Source: Streptomyces hydrogenans (GTDB lineage Bacteria > Actinomycetota > Actinomycetes > Streptomycetales > Streptomycetaceae). Taken from it: a stretch of DNA of 64,000 nt. How positions within the stretch are numbered: the stretch's first letter is position 1; every line of letters begins with the position of its first letter. Positions 49,083 to 56,455 of the stretch are shown here, piece after piece. Under the pieces are notes generated by a model that ran no database searches, was not told the origin of the DNA, and saw only the letters and a program-made list of their open reading frames with translations. The stretch covers positions 1 through 64,000 of the forward strand of contig NZ_BNBS01000027.1 of assembly GCF_014656075.1 (NCBI RefSeq), in the 5' to 3' direction. Made by a program: the position numbers and the translations under genes.

Positions 49083-50447
49083 TCAGCCGGTGGGGGACGG
49101 CCCGGAGGCGGTCGGCCAGTGGCGGTGCAGCGCGTCGATGCGGAAGGCGTGGACGTGGCGGTGGCCGGGCCCGGCCCCCGCGGCGGTGTGGGGGTGGCCG
49201 GCGGGGAGTTCGGGGTGGGCGTGCTCCAGCTCCTCGGGGTCGCGGCGCGGCCAGAGACGGGTGGCGGCGACGGTGGCGGCCAGGGCGACGGTGGCGAGGG
49301 CGGCCGCCGAGGCGGCGGCGTCCACGCGGGAGGCGAGCCAGCCGGCGAGCGGGTAGGTGAGCAGCCAGCAGGCGTGCGAGAGGGAGAAGCGGGCGGCGAA
49401 GAGGGCGGGCAGGTCACGGTCGGACGCGGACCGGCGCAGCAGCCGCCCGCCGGGGGTGAGGACCGTCGAGGTGGCGGCGCCGAGGCAGGCCCAGAGGACG
49501 AGCAGGGCGGGCCAGGCGGCCGCCCGGTGCGCGTCGGCCCAGCCGGAGGCGAGCCCGGCGGCCAGCAGGGCCGGCGCGATGGTGAGGGCCCCGGCGGCCG
49601 GGAGCATGAGGGCGCGGTCGCCGGTCCGGCCGAGGAGCCTGGGGAGCAGCAGGGCGACGGTCATCGAGCCCGCCCCGTACGCGGCGAGGGCGAGGGACAC
49701 GTCGCCGGCCGGGCGTCCCAGTCCGTCCCGGACGAGGACGACGGTGTCCACGAGGACCAGGGCTCCGGCGGCGGCGACGGCGAGGTCGAGGGCGAGCAGG
49801 GCGCGGAGCCGCGGGGTGGCGAGGAGGACCCGGACGCCGAGGACCCGTCCGGCGTCCGGGCCGGTGTCCGGGTCCGGGTCCGGCGGGAGCCGCAGCGGCA
49901 GGACGAGGAGCGCGGAGAGCAGGAACCCGGCGGCGGTGCCGGCGAACAGCCAGCCGTACGGCACGAGGGTGAGGAGGGCGGCGGCGAGGACCGGGCTGAG
50001 CAAGCTCTCCAGGTCGTAGGCGAGCCTCGAGAGCGCGAGGGCCCGGGTGTAGTCGCGCTCCTTCGGCAGGACGCGCGGGATCGTCGCCTGAAAGGCGGGG
50101 GTGAAGACCGCCGAGGCCGCCTGGAGCAGCAGCACGAGCCCGTACACCTGCCACACCCGGTCCACGAACGGCAGGGCCAGCGCCGCGCCCAGTCGCACGA
50201 GGTCGGCACCGACGAGCAGGGCCCGGCGCGGCACCCGGCGGGCCAGCGCCCCGGCGAGCGGCGCGAGTCCGACGTACGCGGCCATCTTGAGCGCGAGCGC
50301 GGTGCCGAGCACGGCGGTGGCGTGCGTCCCGGCGAGGTCGTACGCCAGGAGCGCGAGGGCGACGGTCGCCAGGCCGGTGCCGGTGAGGGCGACGGCCTGG
50401 GCGAGGAAGAGGTGCCGGTAGGTGCGGTCGCGCAGGACGGACAGCAT
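49083..50447 (-). CDS. MFS transporter with His-rich C-terminal tail
   Basis: 454 residues from the ATG at 50447; GAGGG lies 7 nt upstream. Twelve helices of the MFS_3 (enterobactin exporter-like) type, beginning LRDRTYRHLFLAQAVALTGTGLATVAL, with the loop RRVPRRALLVGADLVR. The last ~40 residues are His-rich (EHAHPE, GHPHT, GHRHVHAF, LHRHW), unusual for this family and suggestive of metal binding. An ArsR-family regulator gene lies upstream on the same strand, with an operator-like inverted repeat between. Metal or drug export under ArsR control is inferred. Confidence 0.85.
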   Translation of the reverse strand: MLSVLRDRTYRHLFLAQAVALTGTGLATVALALLAYDLAGTHATAVLGTALALKMAAYVGLAPLAGALARRVPRRALLVGADLVRLGAALALPFVDRVWQVYGLVLLLQAASAVFTPAFQATIPRVLPKERDYTRALALSRLAYDLESLLSPVLAAALLTLVPYGWLFAGTAAGFLLSALLVLPLRLPPDPDPDTGPDAGRVLGVRVLLATPRLRALLALDLAVAAAGALVLVDTVVLVRDGLGRPAGDVSLALAAYGAGSMTVALLLPRLLGRTGDRALMLPAAGALTIAPALLAAGLASGWADAHRAAAWPALLVLWACLGAATSTVLTPGGRLLRRSASDRDLPALFAARFSLSHACWLLTYPLAGWLASRVDAAASAAALATVALAATVAATRLWPRRDPEELEHAHPELPAGHPHTAAGAGPGHRHVHAFRIDALHRHWPTASGPSPTG

Positions 50448-50496
50448 GGGGACGCCCTCGTTCGGCAGCGGGGTGCGGTCTGTCTCACCGTAGCGG

Positions 50497-50520
50497 ACAT
50501 GTGCATGCGTGCGCACATGT
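50497..50520. promoter_or_regulatory. 8-bp-arm inverted repeat upstream of MFS gene
   Basis: ACATGTGC (50497-50504) and GCACATGT (50513-50520) around 8 bp, 50 bp upstream of the MFS start. Size and symmetry fit an ArsR/SmtB operator. Confidence 0.55.
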
Positions 50521-50540
50521 ACACGCGATATGAGTGGGAG

Positions 50541-50620
50541 GCGGAGCCCGGCAGAGCCCGGCAGAGCCCGGCAGAGCCAGACAGAGCCCGGCAGAGCCCG
50601 GCGGAGCCAGACAGACCCAG
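50541..50620. repeat. Eight 10-bp tandem units
   Basis: Decamers of GCAGAGCCCG type run from 50541 to 50620, with variant AG-ending units at positions 4, 7 and 8. It lies in the gap between the ArsR and MFS genes. Confidence 0.9.
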
Positions 50621-50638
50621 GTGGACCCCGATGGCCCC

Positions 50639-50683
50639 TTCGGCTCCTTCGGCCTCTTCGGCCTCTTCCGCCCCTTCCGCTCA
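50639..50683. repeat. Five 9-bp tandem units running into the arsR stop
   Basis: Nonamers of TTCGGCCTC type start at 50639, 50648, 50657, 50666 and 50675; the last one includes the stop codon of the ArsR gene. Confidence 0.85.
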
Positions 50684-51040
50684 GTCGTGCCAGGGCTCCC
50701 CCGTCACCACGTGGTCGGCGCGGTTCAGGGCCTCGACCACCAGCCGCTTGAGGTGCCCGTCCGGTAGCGCGTACACCACGCGCCTGCCGTCCTTCCGGGT
50801 CTGTACGAGGCCGCCCAGGCGCAGTTTCGCGAGGTGCTGGCTCACCGCCGGTCGCGCGGCTCCGCAGGCCTCGGTCAGCGCGCTCACGTCGGCCTCCCCG
50901 CGCGTCAGCACCCACAGCAGCTGGAGCCGGGTCGGATCGCTGAGCAGCCCGAAGACCTCGGCGGCGGCGGCGAGCTCCGCCGCCCCCGGCGTCCGCGGAT
51001 GGACGGGGGACACGACCTGTTCACGCACGGAATCCGCCAT
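50681..51040 (-). CDS. ArsR/SmtB-family regulator
   Basis: 119 residues from the ATG at 51040. Winged helix: AAEVFGLLSDPTRLQLLWVL, then ALTEACGAARPAVSQHLAKLRLGGLVQTRKDGRRVVYAL. The C-terminal helix holds DGHLKRL and ADHVV: compared with nickel/cobalt sensors of NmtR type, Asp, the first His and the last His align, but one middle His is Arg. Metal sensing may be altered. Leaderless start: TACGAT (minus strand, 51047-51052) is 6 nt upstream. It probably controls the MFS gene downstream. Confidence 0.88.
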   Translation of the reverse strand: MADSVREQVVSPVHPRTPGAAELAAAAEVFGLLSDPTRLQLLWVLTRGEADVSALTEACGAARPAVSQHLAKLRLGGLVQTRKDGRRVVYALPDGHLKRLVVEALNRADHVVTGEPWHD

Positions 51041-51046
51041 GCGCCC

Positions 51047-51052
51047 ATCGTA
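51047..51052 (-). promoter_or_regulatory. -10 box for leaderless arsR mRNA
   Basis: TACGAT on the minus strand lies 6 nt before the ATG at 51040; no ribosome site. Confidence 0.45.
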
Positions 51053-51249
51053 GGGACGGGGCCGGGGGTGGTGGGCCCGGCCGGTCATCGCGCTCCGGGG
51101 CGCCGCGCCGGACCGCCCGCCGGCCGGACCGCCGGTGTCCGCTTCTCGGGACGGGTGACCGATCCGTGGACCGTCGTGCACGGGGGCGGGGTCTCGGGTG
51201 AGGATGCTGCGGACGGCCGGGACATGGCCGGGAGCGAGGAGAGACGACG

Positions 51250-51651
51250 ATGACCATCGAGTGGCGCTACACGATCCACCCCGGCCTCGGTGTGCTCTCC
51301 CTGGCCGGTTTCCTGGGGCAGGAGGCCGTGGGGCGGTTCCAGGGAGCCGTCGGCTGGGCCGTCGCACGGGGCACCGGCCCCGTCGTGCTGGACCTGACCG
51401 GGCTGCGCGGGTGGTCCGACGGCGGCCGCCTGGCCGTGTCGGAGGCCGCGCTGCGGCTCGCGGCGGAGGGACGGGGCCTCGAACTGGCCGCCGTGCCGGA
51501 GAGCGGGGCGCCCTCGGGCGGCTCCGGCTTCGGCGACGGGAAGGTGGTCGTCGCCGTGCACGGCGACCTCGCCGCCGCGCTCGCCGCCCACCGGGACCGG
51601 GGCGTCGAGGAACGCGAATGGCGGAGCGACGCCTGGCCCGAGGACGCCTGA
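51250..51651 (+). CDS. STAS-domain protein (anti-sigma antagonist-like)
   Basis: 133 residues from the ATG at 51250, with GAGGAGAG upstream. The pattern LGVLSLAGFLGQEAVGRFQGAVGWAVARGTGPVVLDLTGLRGWSDGGRLAV fits a STAS fold, with the Ser after LTGLRGW at the usual phosphorylation position. It is slightly longer than standard SpoIIAA proteins. Probably acts in a partner-switching pathway with an anti-sigma kinase not present in this window. Confidence 0.75.
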   Translation: MTIEWRYTIHPGLGVLSLAGFLGQEAVGRFQGAVGWAVARGTGPVVLDLTGLRGWSDGGRLAVSEAALRLAAEGRGLELAAVPESGAPSGGSGFGDGKVVVAVHGDLAAALAAHRDRGVEEREWRSDAWPEDA

Positions 51652-51700
51652 GGCCGGTCGCCGTCCTCGGACGGCCGTCCCCGGGCGCCCCGGCGCCCCC

Positions 51701-51974
51701 TCAGAACCAGTGCAGGCGGTGCGGCGGGCGTTCCCCGCGCGGAAGAGGGCGTCGTCCCAGGTCGCCGGCTTCGGAGCGCCCCGGGGCCCCTCAGAACCAG
51801 TGCAAGCAGTACGGCGGGCGCTCCTCGTACGGAAGAGGGCGTCGCCCCAGGCCCAGTCGGCTTCGGAGCGCCCCGGCGGCGCCCTCAGAACCAGTGCAGG
51901 CAGTGCGGCGGGCGCTCCGTACGGAAGAGGGCGTCGGCCCGGGCGGCCGCCTCGGGGTGGTGGGCCCGGATGTG
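51701..51974. repeat. Three ~90-bp tandem copies of the Eis-like gene's 3' end
   Basis: Copies begin at 51701, 51791 and 51885 (periods 90 and 94). The copy at 51885 is the true gene end (minus strand); the other two lie past the stop and have indels, so they are not in frame. Each contains the stop codon and the Cys-Leu-His-Trp-Phe coding region. Confidence 0.88.
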
Positions 51975-53108
51975 ACCGGCGCGGATCAGCGTGCCGGGGG
52001 TCGTGCCGCCGAGGTAGAGGGAGCCCAGGTCGGACACGTCCAGGGTGAGGTCCGGGTCCCGGTCCGTGGGGGTGCACTCGGCCTTGCCGTCCCGGACGGT
52101 CAGCAGGTGGCGGCCGCGCTCGCCCAGGAACGGGTCGTCGACGTCGAGCACCAGTTCCCCGTCCGCGAGCCAGCCGCCGCGCGCGGTCAGCGCGCGCGGG
52201 ACGTCGAGGAGCCGCACCCAGAGCCAGTCGGTGTCGTCGGTCAGCTGCCCGGCGCGGAAGTCCGCCAGCCAGTGGCGCAGCGGATGGCCAGGCGGGACCT
52301 GCTTGAAGACGACCTTGGTGACGAGGTCGTGGCCGAGCGCGAACCGGGCCAGCTCGCCGAAGACCGCGTCGTCGACGGTGATGATCTCGTCGACCGTGAG
52401 GGTCCCGGAGTCGACGGTGTAGGTGGCGTAGCCGTCGGCCACCCCGTGGGCGTCCCGGTGCGCCGCCACGTAGCGCGGCGCCGCCGCGACCGGTGGCTGG
52501 CCCGCGCCCCGCGCCCACCAGTGCGGCGGCCGTCCGAGCGCGCCGGGCTGGGTGCGGCGGTACCGCTCGTAGACCTCTTCGAGGAGGGCGCCGCAGTCGG
52601 CCCGTCGCAGCACCTCGACCGTACCGCTGCCGCCGTCGGCCGGGCCGAGTCCGCGGGGCCGGGCGAAGGCGCCCCGGTCGCGGGGCACGGTCACCCGTTG
52701 CGTGGAGGTCGCCGGTCCGTAGCCGAACCGGCGGTAGATGACGGCCTCGGAGGCCAGCAGCACGGAGAGGGCCTCGCCGCGCGCCCGCAGGTCGCCGAGC
52801 TGACGTCGCATCATGGCGGTGAGGACGCCCTGCCGTCGGTGTGTGGGCAGGACGCCCACGGCGGTGACGCCCGAGACGGGCACGACGGTCTCCCCCGGCA
52901 GGGTCAGCTCGAAGGAGTACGCCCCCGCCGTGCCCACCGGCCGGCCGTCCTCCGCCAGCGCCAGCAGGCTCCGGTCCATCTCGAACGCCGACCACCAGAC
53001 GCCCGAGCCGTCCTCCCCCGGGGTCTCCGGGAACAGCCCGAACGCGCGATGCAGGGTGTCGACGAAGACGCCCAGGTCCTCGTCGCCGGTGGACCGAATC
53101 TCCGTCAC
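51885..53108 (-). CDS. Eis-like GNAT N-acetyltransferase
   Basis: 407 residues from the GTG at 53108, with GGAGGA 7 nt upstream. Tripartite Eis layout: GNAT domain with acetyl-CoA loop VTAVGVLPTHRRQGVLTAMM (~residues 80-100), a second GNAT-like domain, and an SCP2-like C-terminal domain (~305-407). The chain ends in HWF; in Eis the C-terminal Phe carboxylate acts as general base, so the exact end matters. Eis acetylates aminoglycosides and other amines; the physiological substrate here is unknown. Tandem copies of the gene end lie downstream. Confidence 0.92.
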   Translation of the reverse strand: MTEIRSTGDEDLGVFVDTLHRAFGLFPETPGEDGSGVWWSAFEMDRSLLALAEDGRPVGTAGAYSFELTLPGETVVPVSGVTAVGVLPTHRRQGVLTAMMRRQLGDLRARGEALSVLLASEAVIYRRFGYGPATSTQRVTVPRDRGAFARPRGLGPADGGSGTVEVLRRADCGALLEEVYERYRRTQPGALGRPPHWWARGAGQPPVAAAPRYVAAHRDAHGVADGYATYTVDSGTLTVDEIITVDDAVFGELARFALGHDLVTKVVFKQVPPGHPLRHWLADFRAGQLTDDTDWLWVRLLDVPRALTARGGWLADGELVLDVDDPFLGERGRHLLTVRDGKAECTPTDRDPDLTLDVSDLGSLYLGGTTPGTLIRAGHIRAHHPEAAARADALFRTERPPHCLHWF

Positions 53109-53189
53109 TGCCGCTTCCTCCCCGTGCGGCGGCACCGCACGTCGCGGTTCCGTCCGGGACCCAGTGCAGCGGCGGTCCGGGGCCGGGTC

Positions 53190-53205
53190 AAACGGTTAAA
53201 CGGTT
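53190..53205. promoter_or_regulatory. Tandem AAACGGTT octamer upstream of the Eis-like gene
   Basis: Two adjacent AAACGGTT units in a locally AT-rich spot, 82 bp upstream of the start. Possibly an activator or repressor site. Confidence 0.3.
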
Positions 53206-53346
53206 CGAAGGGGGTGGGGGTGGTCGCGTCCGGGTGGACGGGCCTGCCGGTGCGGCGCGGCATCATCGGCCGGGCGTTCCAGACCGGCCGTCCGACCGCA
53301 CGGGCCGCCGGGCCGCCCGTCCGCCCGTCCGCCTGACCGCCGTGGC

Positions 53347-54078
53347 TCATCCGTCCACCGCGGACGGCAGCCAGATCTCGGAGAAGGCGAGGCCGTGCTC
53401 GCGGGTCTCGGCGCCGCACGCGCAGCCGAGCACGGCGACCCGCCAGTCGCACGTCACCCTCCACGGGCCGTCCGCCGCTCCGCACCCGGGGCAGTGGACG
53501 GTCTCCGCCGTCCAGACCCCGGGGGCGGGCCTGCCGTGACGACGGAACCGGCCCTCGTGCACGATCCGCCAGGGCCCGATCACGGGGGTACGGGGCACCG
53601 CCCCCGGCACCGGCGGCGCCGCCAGGACCGTGAACAGGCCGATCAGACGGGGCAGTAGAGCCTCGCCGGCACCGGTCGGGACGGCCGCCGTGCCGTCCGC
53701 CGCGCACACCGGCGTCCCGTACGCCGGCGCCGCCGCCGCGACGGGCGGGTTCGGAAAGGCGTGCCAGGGCAGGAAGGCGCGTGCCATGGCGGCGAGCAGG
53801 GCGGCGGCGGGCGGGCTGACCGCGCCCCCGTCCAGGTGGTGCAGGACCGTGCGCAGCAGCCTCTGGAGCCGCCGGTCCCGCGCGTCCGCGTCCGGGCGCG
53901 CCGGAAGCGGGGCCGCGAGGCGTGCCCGTACGGCGGCCCCGGCGGCGGAGTCCCCCGGCCCGGGCCGCCACCGTCCCGCGTCGAGCGCCCGCTCGGCCCA
54001 CTCGACACGGTGCAGCAACTCCCGCATGAGGGGCGTCGGTTCCGTGGGATCCGACGGCCCTCCGCACGACCCGTTCAC
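53347..54078 (-). CDS. Hypothetical protein with C-terminal zinc-ribbon-like motif
   Basis: 243 residues from the GTG at 54078 (a GAGG lies 8 nt upstream); an ATG at 54027 is an alternative. The N half is Ala/Arg/Leu-rich and helical (MRELLHRVEWAERAL). The C half holds VHCPGCGAADGPW and VAVLGCACGAETREHG: two Cys pairs that could bind zinc. Not otherwise recognised. Divergent from a MarR regulator with only 57 bp between starts, so the two probably share control. Confidence 0.65.
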   Translation of the reverse strand: MNGSCGGPSDPTEPTPLMRELLHRVEWAERALDAGRWRPGPGDSAAGAAVRARLAAPLPARPDADARDRRLQRLLRTVLHHLDGGAVSPPAAALLAAMARAFLPWHAFPNPPVAAAAPAYGTPVCAADGTAAVPTGAGEALLPRLIGLFTVLAAPPVPGAVPRTPVIGPWRIVHEGRFRRHGRPAPGVWTAETVHCPGCGAADGPWRVTCDWRVAVLGCACGAETREHGLAFSEIWLPSAVDG

Positions 54079-54135
54079 CGTCGCGGCCTCGCTCTCCTCC
54101 TCGACGCCCCACAGCGCTGGGGTAGCGTCGTGATC

Positions 54136-54645
54136 ATGGAATCGCAGCCCGACACCCCTCGGACCGACCAGGCTCCGGCCGACCCCGCCGCCACCGACGA
54201 CCTGCTCGCCACGCAGCCCGTCGGCTACTGGAGCGGCCTCGCGCACGCGGCGGTCACCCGACGACTGCGCGACACCATGGCGCGGGTCGACGTCACGCAG
54301 CCGCAGTACTGGGTGCTCAACCACGTGCGGTACCGCCCCGAAGCACCGAGCCGCCGGGAGGTCGTCGACGAACTGACGCCCCTGGCCGACGGGCCCCATG
54401 AGATCGGCAGGGTCATCGACCAGTTGACGCACCGCGGCTGGGTTCGCCTCGACGCCCGGCGGCGACTGGAGCTGACCGACGACGGAGAGGCCGCCAGGGC
54501 GCGGCTGCGCGCGCTCGTGTCCGAGCAGCGGGCCGTGGTCCACGAGGGCGTCAGCGACGAGGAGTACGTGGCCGCGCTCAAGGTGCTGCGCCGCATGATC
54601 GCCAACGCCGAGCGGGAGGACGAGGAGCCCACGGGCCGGGCCTGA
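54136..54645 (+). CDS. MarR-family regulator
   Basis: 169 residues from the ATG at 54136; TAGCGT is 7 nt upstream, so a leaderless mRNA is possible. The winged-helix part is TQPQYWVLNHVRYRPEAPSRREVVDELTPLADGPHEIGRVIDQLTHRGWVRLDARRRLELTDDGEAARARLRALV, followed by the C-terminal dimer helix. The recognition helix is less standard than in classical MarR. It probably regulates itself and the divergent zinc-ribbon gene. Confidence 0.85.
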   Translation: MESQPDTPRTDQAPADPAATDDLLATQPVGYWSGLAHAAVTRRLRDTMARVDVTQPQYWVLNHVRYRPEAPSRREVVDELTPLADGPHEIGRVIDQLTHRGWVRLDARRRLELTDDGEAARARLRALVSEQRAVVHEGVSDEEYVAALKVLRRMIANAEREDEEPTGRA

Positions 54646-54700
54646 CCCGGCGCCCGGCCCGACGCGAGCGCGCCGGCGCCCGCTCGGCGACGCGGCCCGC

Positions 54701-54727
54701 CGCCCTCCTCCCCCGGGAAGGAGGGCG
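54701..54727. terminator. 9-bp hairpin between MarR and VOC genes
   Basis: Arms 54701-54709 and 54719-54727 with a 9-nt loop, between two convergent stops. Confidence 0.75.
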
Positions 54728-54741
54728 GGTGCGACCAGCCG

Positions 54742-55173
54742 TCAGTCGAGGCAGAACTCGTTGCCCTCGATGTCCCGCATGTTGATGCAGGACTCGTTCT
54801 CGCCGTCCGCGTACAGCGTCTGGTCGTGGACCGCGCCGAGCGCGACCAGGCGCGCGCACTCGGCCTCCAGTACGGCCAGACGCTCGTCGCCGACGAGTCC
54901 GGTGCCGGCCCGGACGTCGAGGTGCACCCGGTTCTTGGCGACCTTGCCCTCGGGAACCCGCTGGAAGTACAGGCGCGGCTCGTCGCCCACCGGAGGGATG
55001 GCGGCCCAGTCCGCGCCCCGGCGTCCGGGGGTCCCGCGGTCGAACTCGTCCCAGGAGTCGAAACCCTCCGGGGCCGGCGGCGCGTCGTACCCGAGCACCG
55101 ACCGCCAGAAGCGGGCGACGCGCTCCGGTTCCGCGCAATCGAAAGTGATCTGGACCTTCTTGATCAACGACAT
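54742..55173 (-). CDS. VOC-family protein (glyoxalase-like)
   Basis: 143 residues from the ATG at 55173. VQITFDCAEPERVARFWRSVLGY and the closing MRDIEGNEFCLD match the glyoxalase-like Glyoxalase_6 group, single-module VOC proteins abundant in streptomycetes. Metal-site residues are only partly conserved, so binding rather than catalysis is possible. Start is leaderless: TATGAT (minus strand, 55180-55185) ends 6 nt upstream. Divergent from the ComB-like gene. Confidence 0.85.
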   Translation of the reverse strand: MSLIKKVQITFDCAEPERVARFWRSVLGYDAPPAPEGFDSWDEFDRGTPGRRGADWAAIPPVGDEPRLYFQRVPEGKVAKNRVHLDVRAGTGLVGDERLAVLEAECARLVALGAVHDQTLYADGENESCINMRDIEGNEFCLD

Positions 55174-55179
55174 CCGGTC

Positions 55180-55185
55180 ATCATA
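55180..55185 (-). promoter_or_regulatory. -10 TATGAT for leaderless VOC mRNA
   Basis: Near-consensus -10 on the minus strand, 6 nt before the ATG at 55173. No ribosome site present. Confidence 0.6.
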
Positions 55186-55256
55186 GGGGCGGCCTTTCCG
55201 TCGTCTCCCGGATTATTCGCGGCGCCCTCAGGAGCCCGTGAGCGATGATCACCGGC

Positions 55257-56039
55257 ATGGACGCCCACTTCCTCCCCATCTCCCGAGTCCGCCAAGTCCC
55301 CTCCGTGGCCGTCGTCGTGGACGTCATGCGCGCGTACACCGTCGCCGCCTGGGCCTTCGCCCGGGGCGCCGAGAAGATCGTGCTCGCCGAGTCGACGGCC
55401 GACGCGCTGGCGCTCACGGGCCGTCACCCGGGCTGGGTGGCGCTGAAGGACGGGCCGCCGGCCCCCGGTTTCGATCTCGTCAACTCGCCCGGCCTGCTCC
55501 GCTCCGCCGACCTGTCCGGCCGCACGGTCGTGCAGAAGACCACGGCCGGGACGGTCGGCGCCCTCGCGGTGAAGCACGCCCCGCTCGTGCTCTGCGCCGG
55601 ATTCGTGGTGGCCGAGGCGACGGCGCGGGTACTGCGGGCCGGCGGGTACGAGGAGGTCACGTTCGTCGTCACCGGGGAGGACGGGCGGGCCGACGAGGAC
55701 CTGGCCTGCGCCGAGTACATCGCCCACCGGGCCACCGGACCCGACACGACCGCCGCGACCGCCACCGGACCCGCCACGGAAACCGCCGGCGCACCAGGCG
55801 CCACCACCGGACCCGCCACGGACACCACCACCGCGCCCGGCTCCACCGCCGACCGCGCCGCGCCCTACCTCCGCCGCGCCGCTGCGTCGCGGGCCGCCGT
55901 CGAGCTGGCGACCGGGATCCGCGAGGGCGCGCACGCCGACGACGTCGCCCTCTGCCTGGAACTCGACCGCTTCCCCTTCGCCATGGCGGCGACCCTGGAG
56001 GACGGCCTCATGGTCCTGCGCCCCCACACGCCCCACTGA
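55257..56039 (+). CDS. ComB-family 2-phosphosulfolactate phosphatase-like protein
   Basis: 260 residues from the ATG at 55257; GATGAT is 7 nt upstream (leaderless), and an ATG at 55245 is an alternative. Family features: VVVDVMRAYTVAAWAFARGAEKIVLAES, VVQKTTAGTVGAL, LCAGFVVAEATARVL, and the acidic EDLACAEYI. ComB dephosphorylates phosphosulfolactate in coenzyme M synthesis in methanogens; in streptomycetes the role is unknown. About 30 residues of Thr/Ala/Gly/Pro low complexity (TGPATETAG-type) are inserted around residue 165. Confidence 0.82.
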   Translation: MDAHFLPISRVRQVPSVAVVVDVMRAYTVAAWAFARGAEKIVLAESTADALALTGRHPGWVALKDGPPAPGFDLVNSPGLLRSADLSGRTVVQKTTAGTVGALAVKHAPLVLCAGFVVAEATARVLRAGGYEEVTFVVTGEDGRADEDLACAEYIAHRATGPDTTAATATGPATETAGAPGATTGPATDTTTAPGSTADRAAPYLRRAAASRAAVELATGIREGAHADDVALCLELDRFPFAMAATLEDGLMVLRPHTPH

Positions 56040-56107
56040 CCGGCACCGGAGCCCGCACCCCCTCCGCACCACACCGCCCCTTCCGCTCAACGCCGCCCCC
56101 TCCCCCT

Positions 56108-56185
56108 CAGCATCACCCCCTCCCCCTCAGCATCACCCCCTCCCCTTTGCATCACCCCTTCCCCTCTGCATCACCGCTTCCCTCC
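56108..56185. repeat. Four 19-20-bp tandem units
   Basis: Units starting at 56108, 56128, 56148 and 56167 share a GCATCACCCC core. The copies shorten and diverge from left to right. Confidence 0.85.
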
Positions 56186-56321
56186 GCACCGCCTCACCCC
56201 GCTCCACGCCCCCGCACGACCTCCGCCGCGACCACGGACGGCCTCCGCGCAGGGCCACGGATGACCTCCGCACAGGGCCAGGAACGACCCCCCACCCAGG
56301 GCGACGGACAGGGGGCCATTC

Positions 56322-56337
56322 GTTCATGTCCATGAAC
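56322..56337. promoter_or_regulatory. Palindrome GTTCATG-TC-CATGAAC
   Basis: Seven-bp perfect arms with a 2-bp centre, 20 bp upstream of the -35 of the lyase promoter. A position for an activator or second repressor. Confidence 0.5.
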
Positions 56338-56357
56338 AGCAATCACGTACCCGCATA

Positions 56358-56416
56358 TTGACGTGTCTCCGACACCCGCCCTAGCGTCGTCGCCAGCACC
56401 GAGAAAGCGCTTTCTC
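56358..56416 (+). promoter_or_regulatory. Promoter and LacI-type operator of the PL9-like lyase
   Basis: -35 TTGACG (56358-56363), 18-bp spacer, -10 TAGCGT (56382-56387). The perfect 16-bp palindrome GAGAAAGCGCTTTCTC (56401-56416) lies 13 bp further, downstream of the expected start. It contains the same 14-mer core as the PL1 gene operator. Confidence 0.78.
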
Positions 56417-56455
56417 CCCTGTGTCCGAGCCGCCTCCCCCACCAGGAGACACCTG

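Larger units (their letters stand above)
56040..56455. other. 416-bp gap before the PL9-like lyase
   Basis: Pyrimidine-rich low-complexity DNA without a supported gene; contains the ~20-bp repeat array (56108-56185), a palindrome (56322-56337) and the lyase promoter. Confidence 0.6.
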
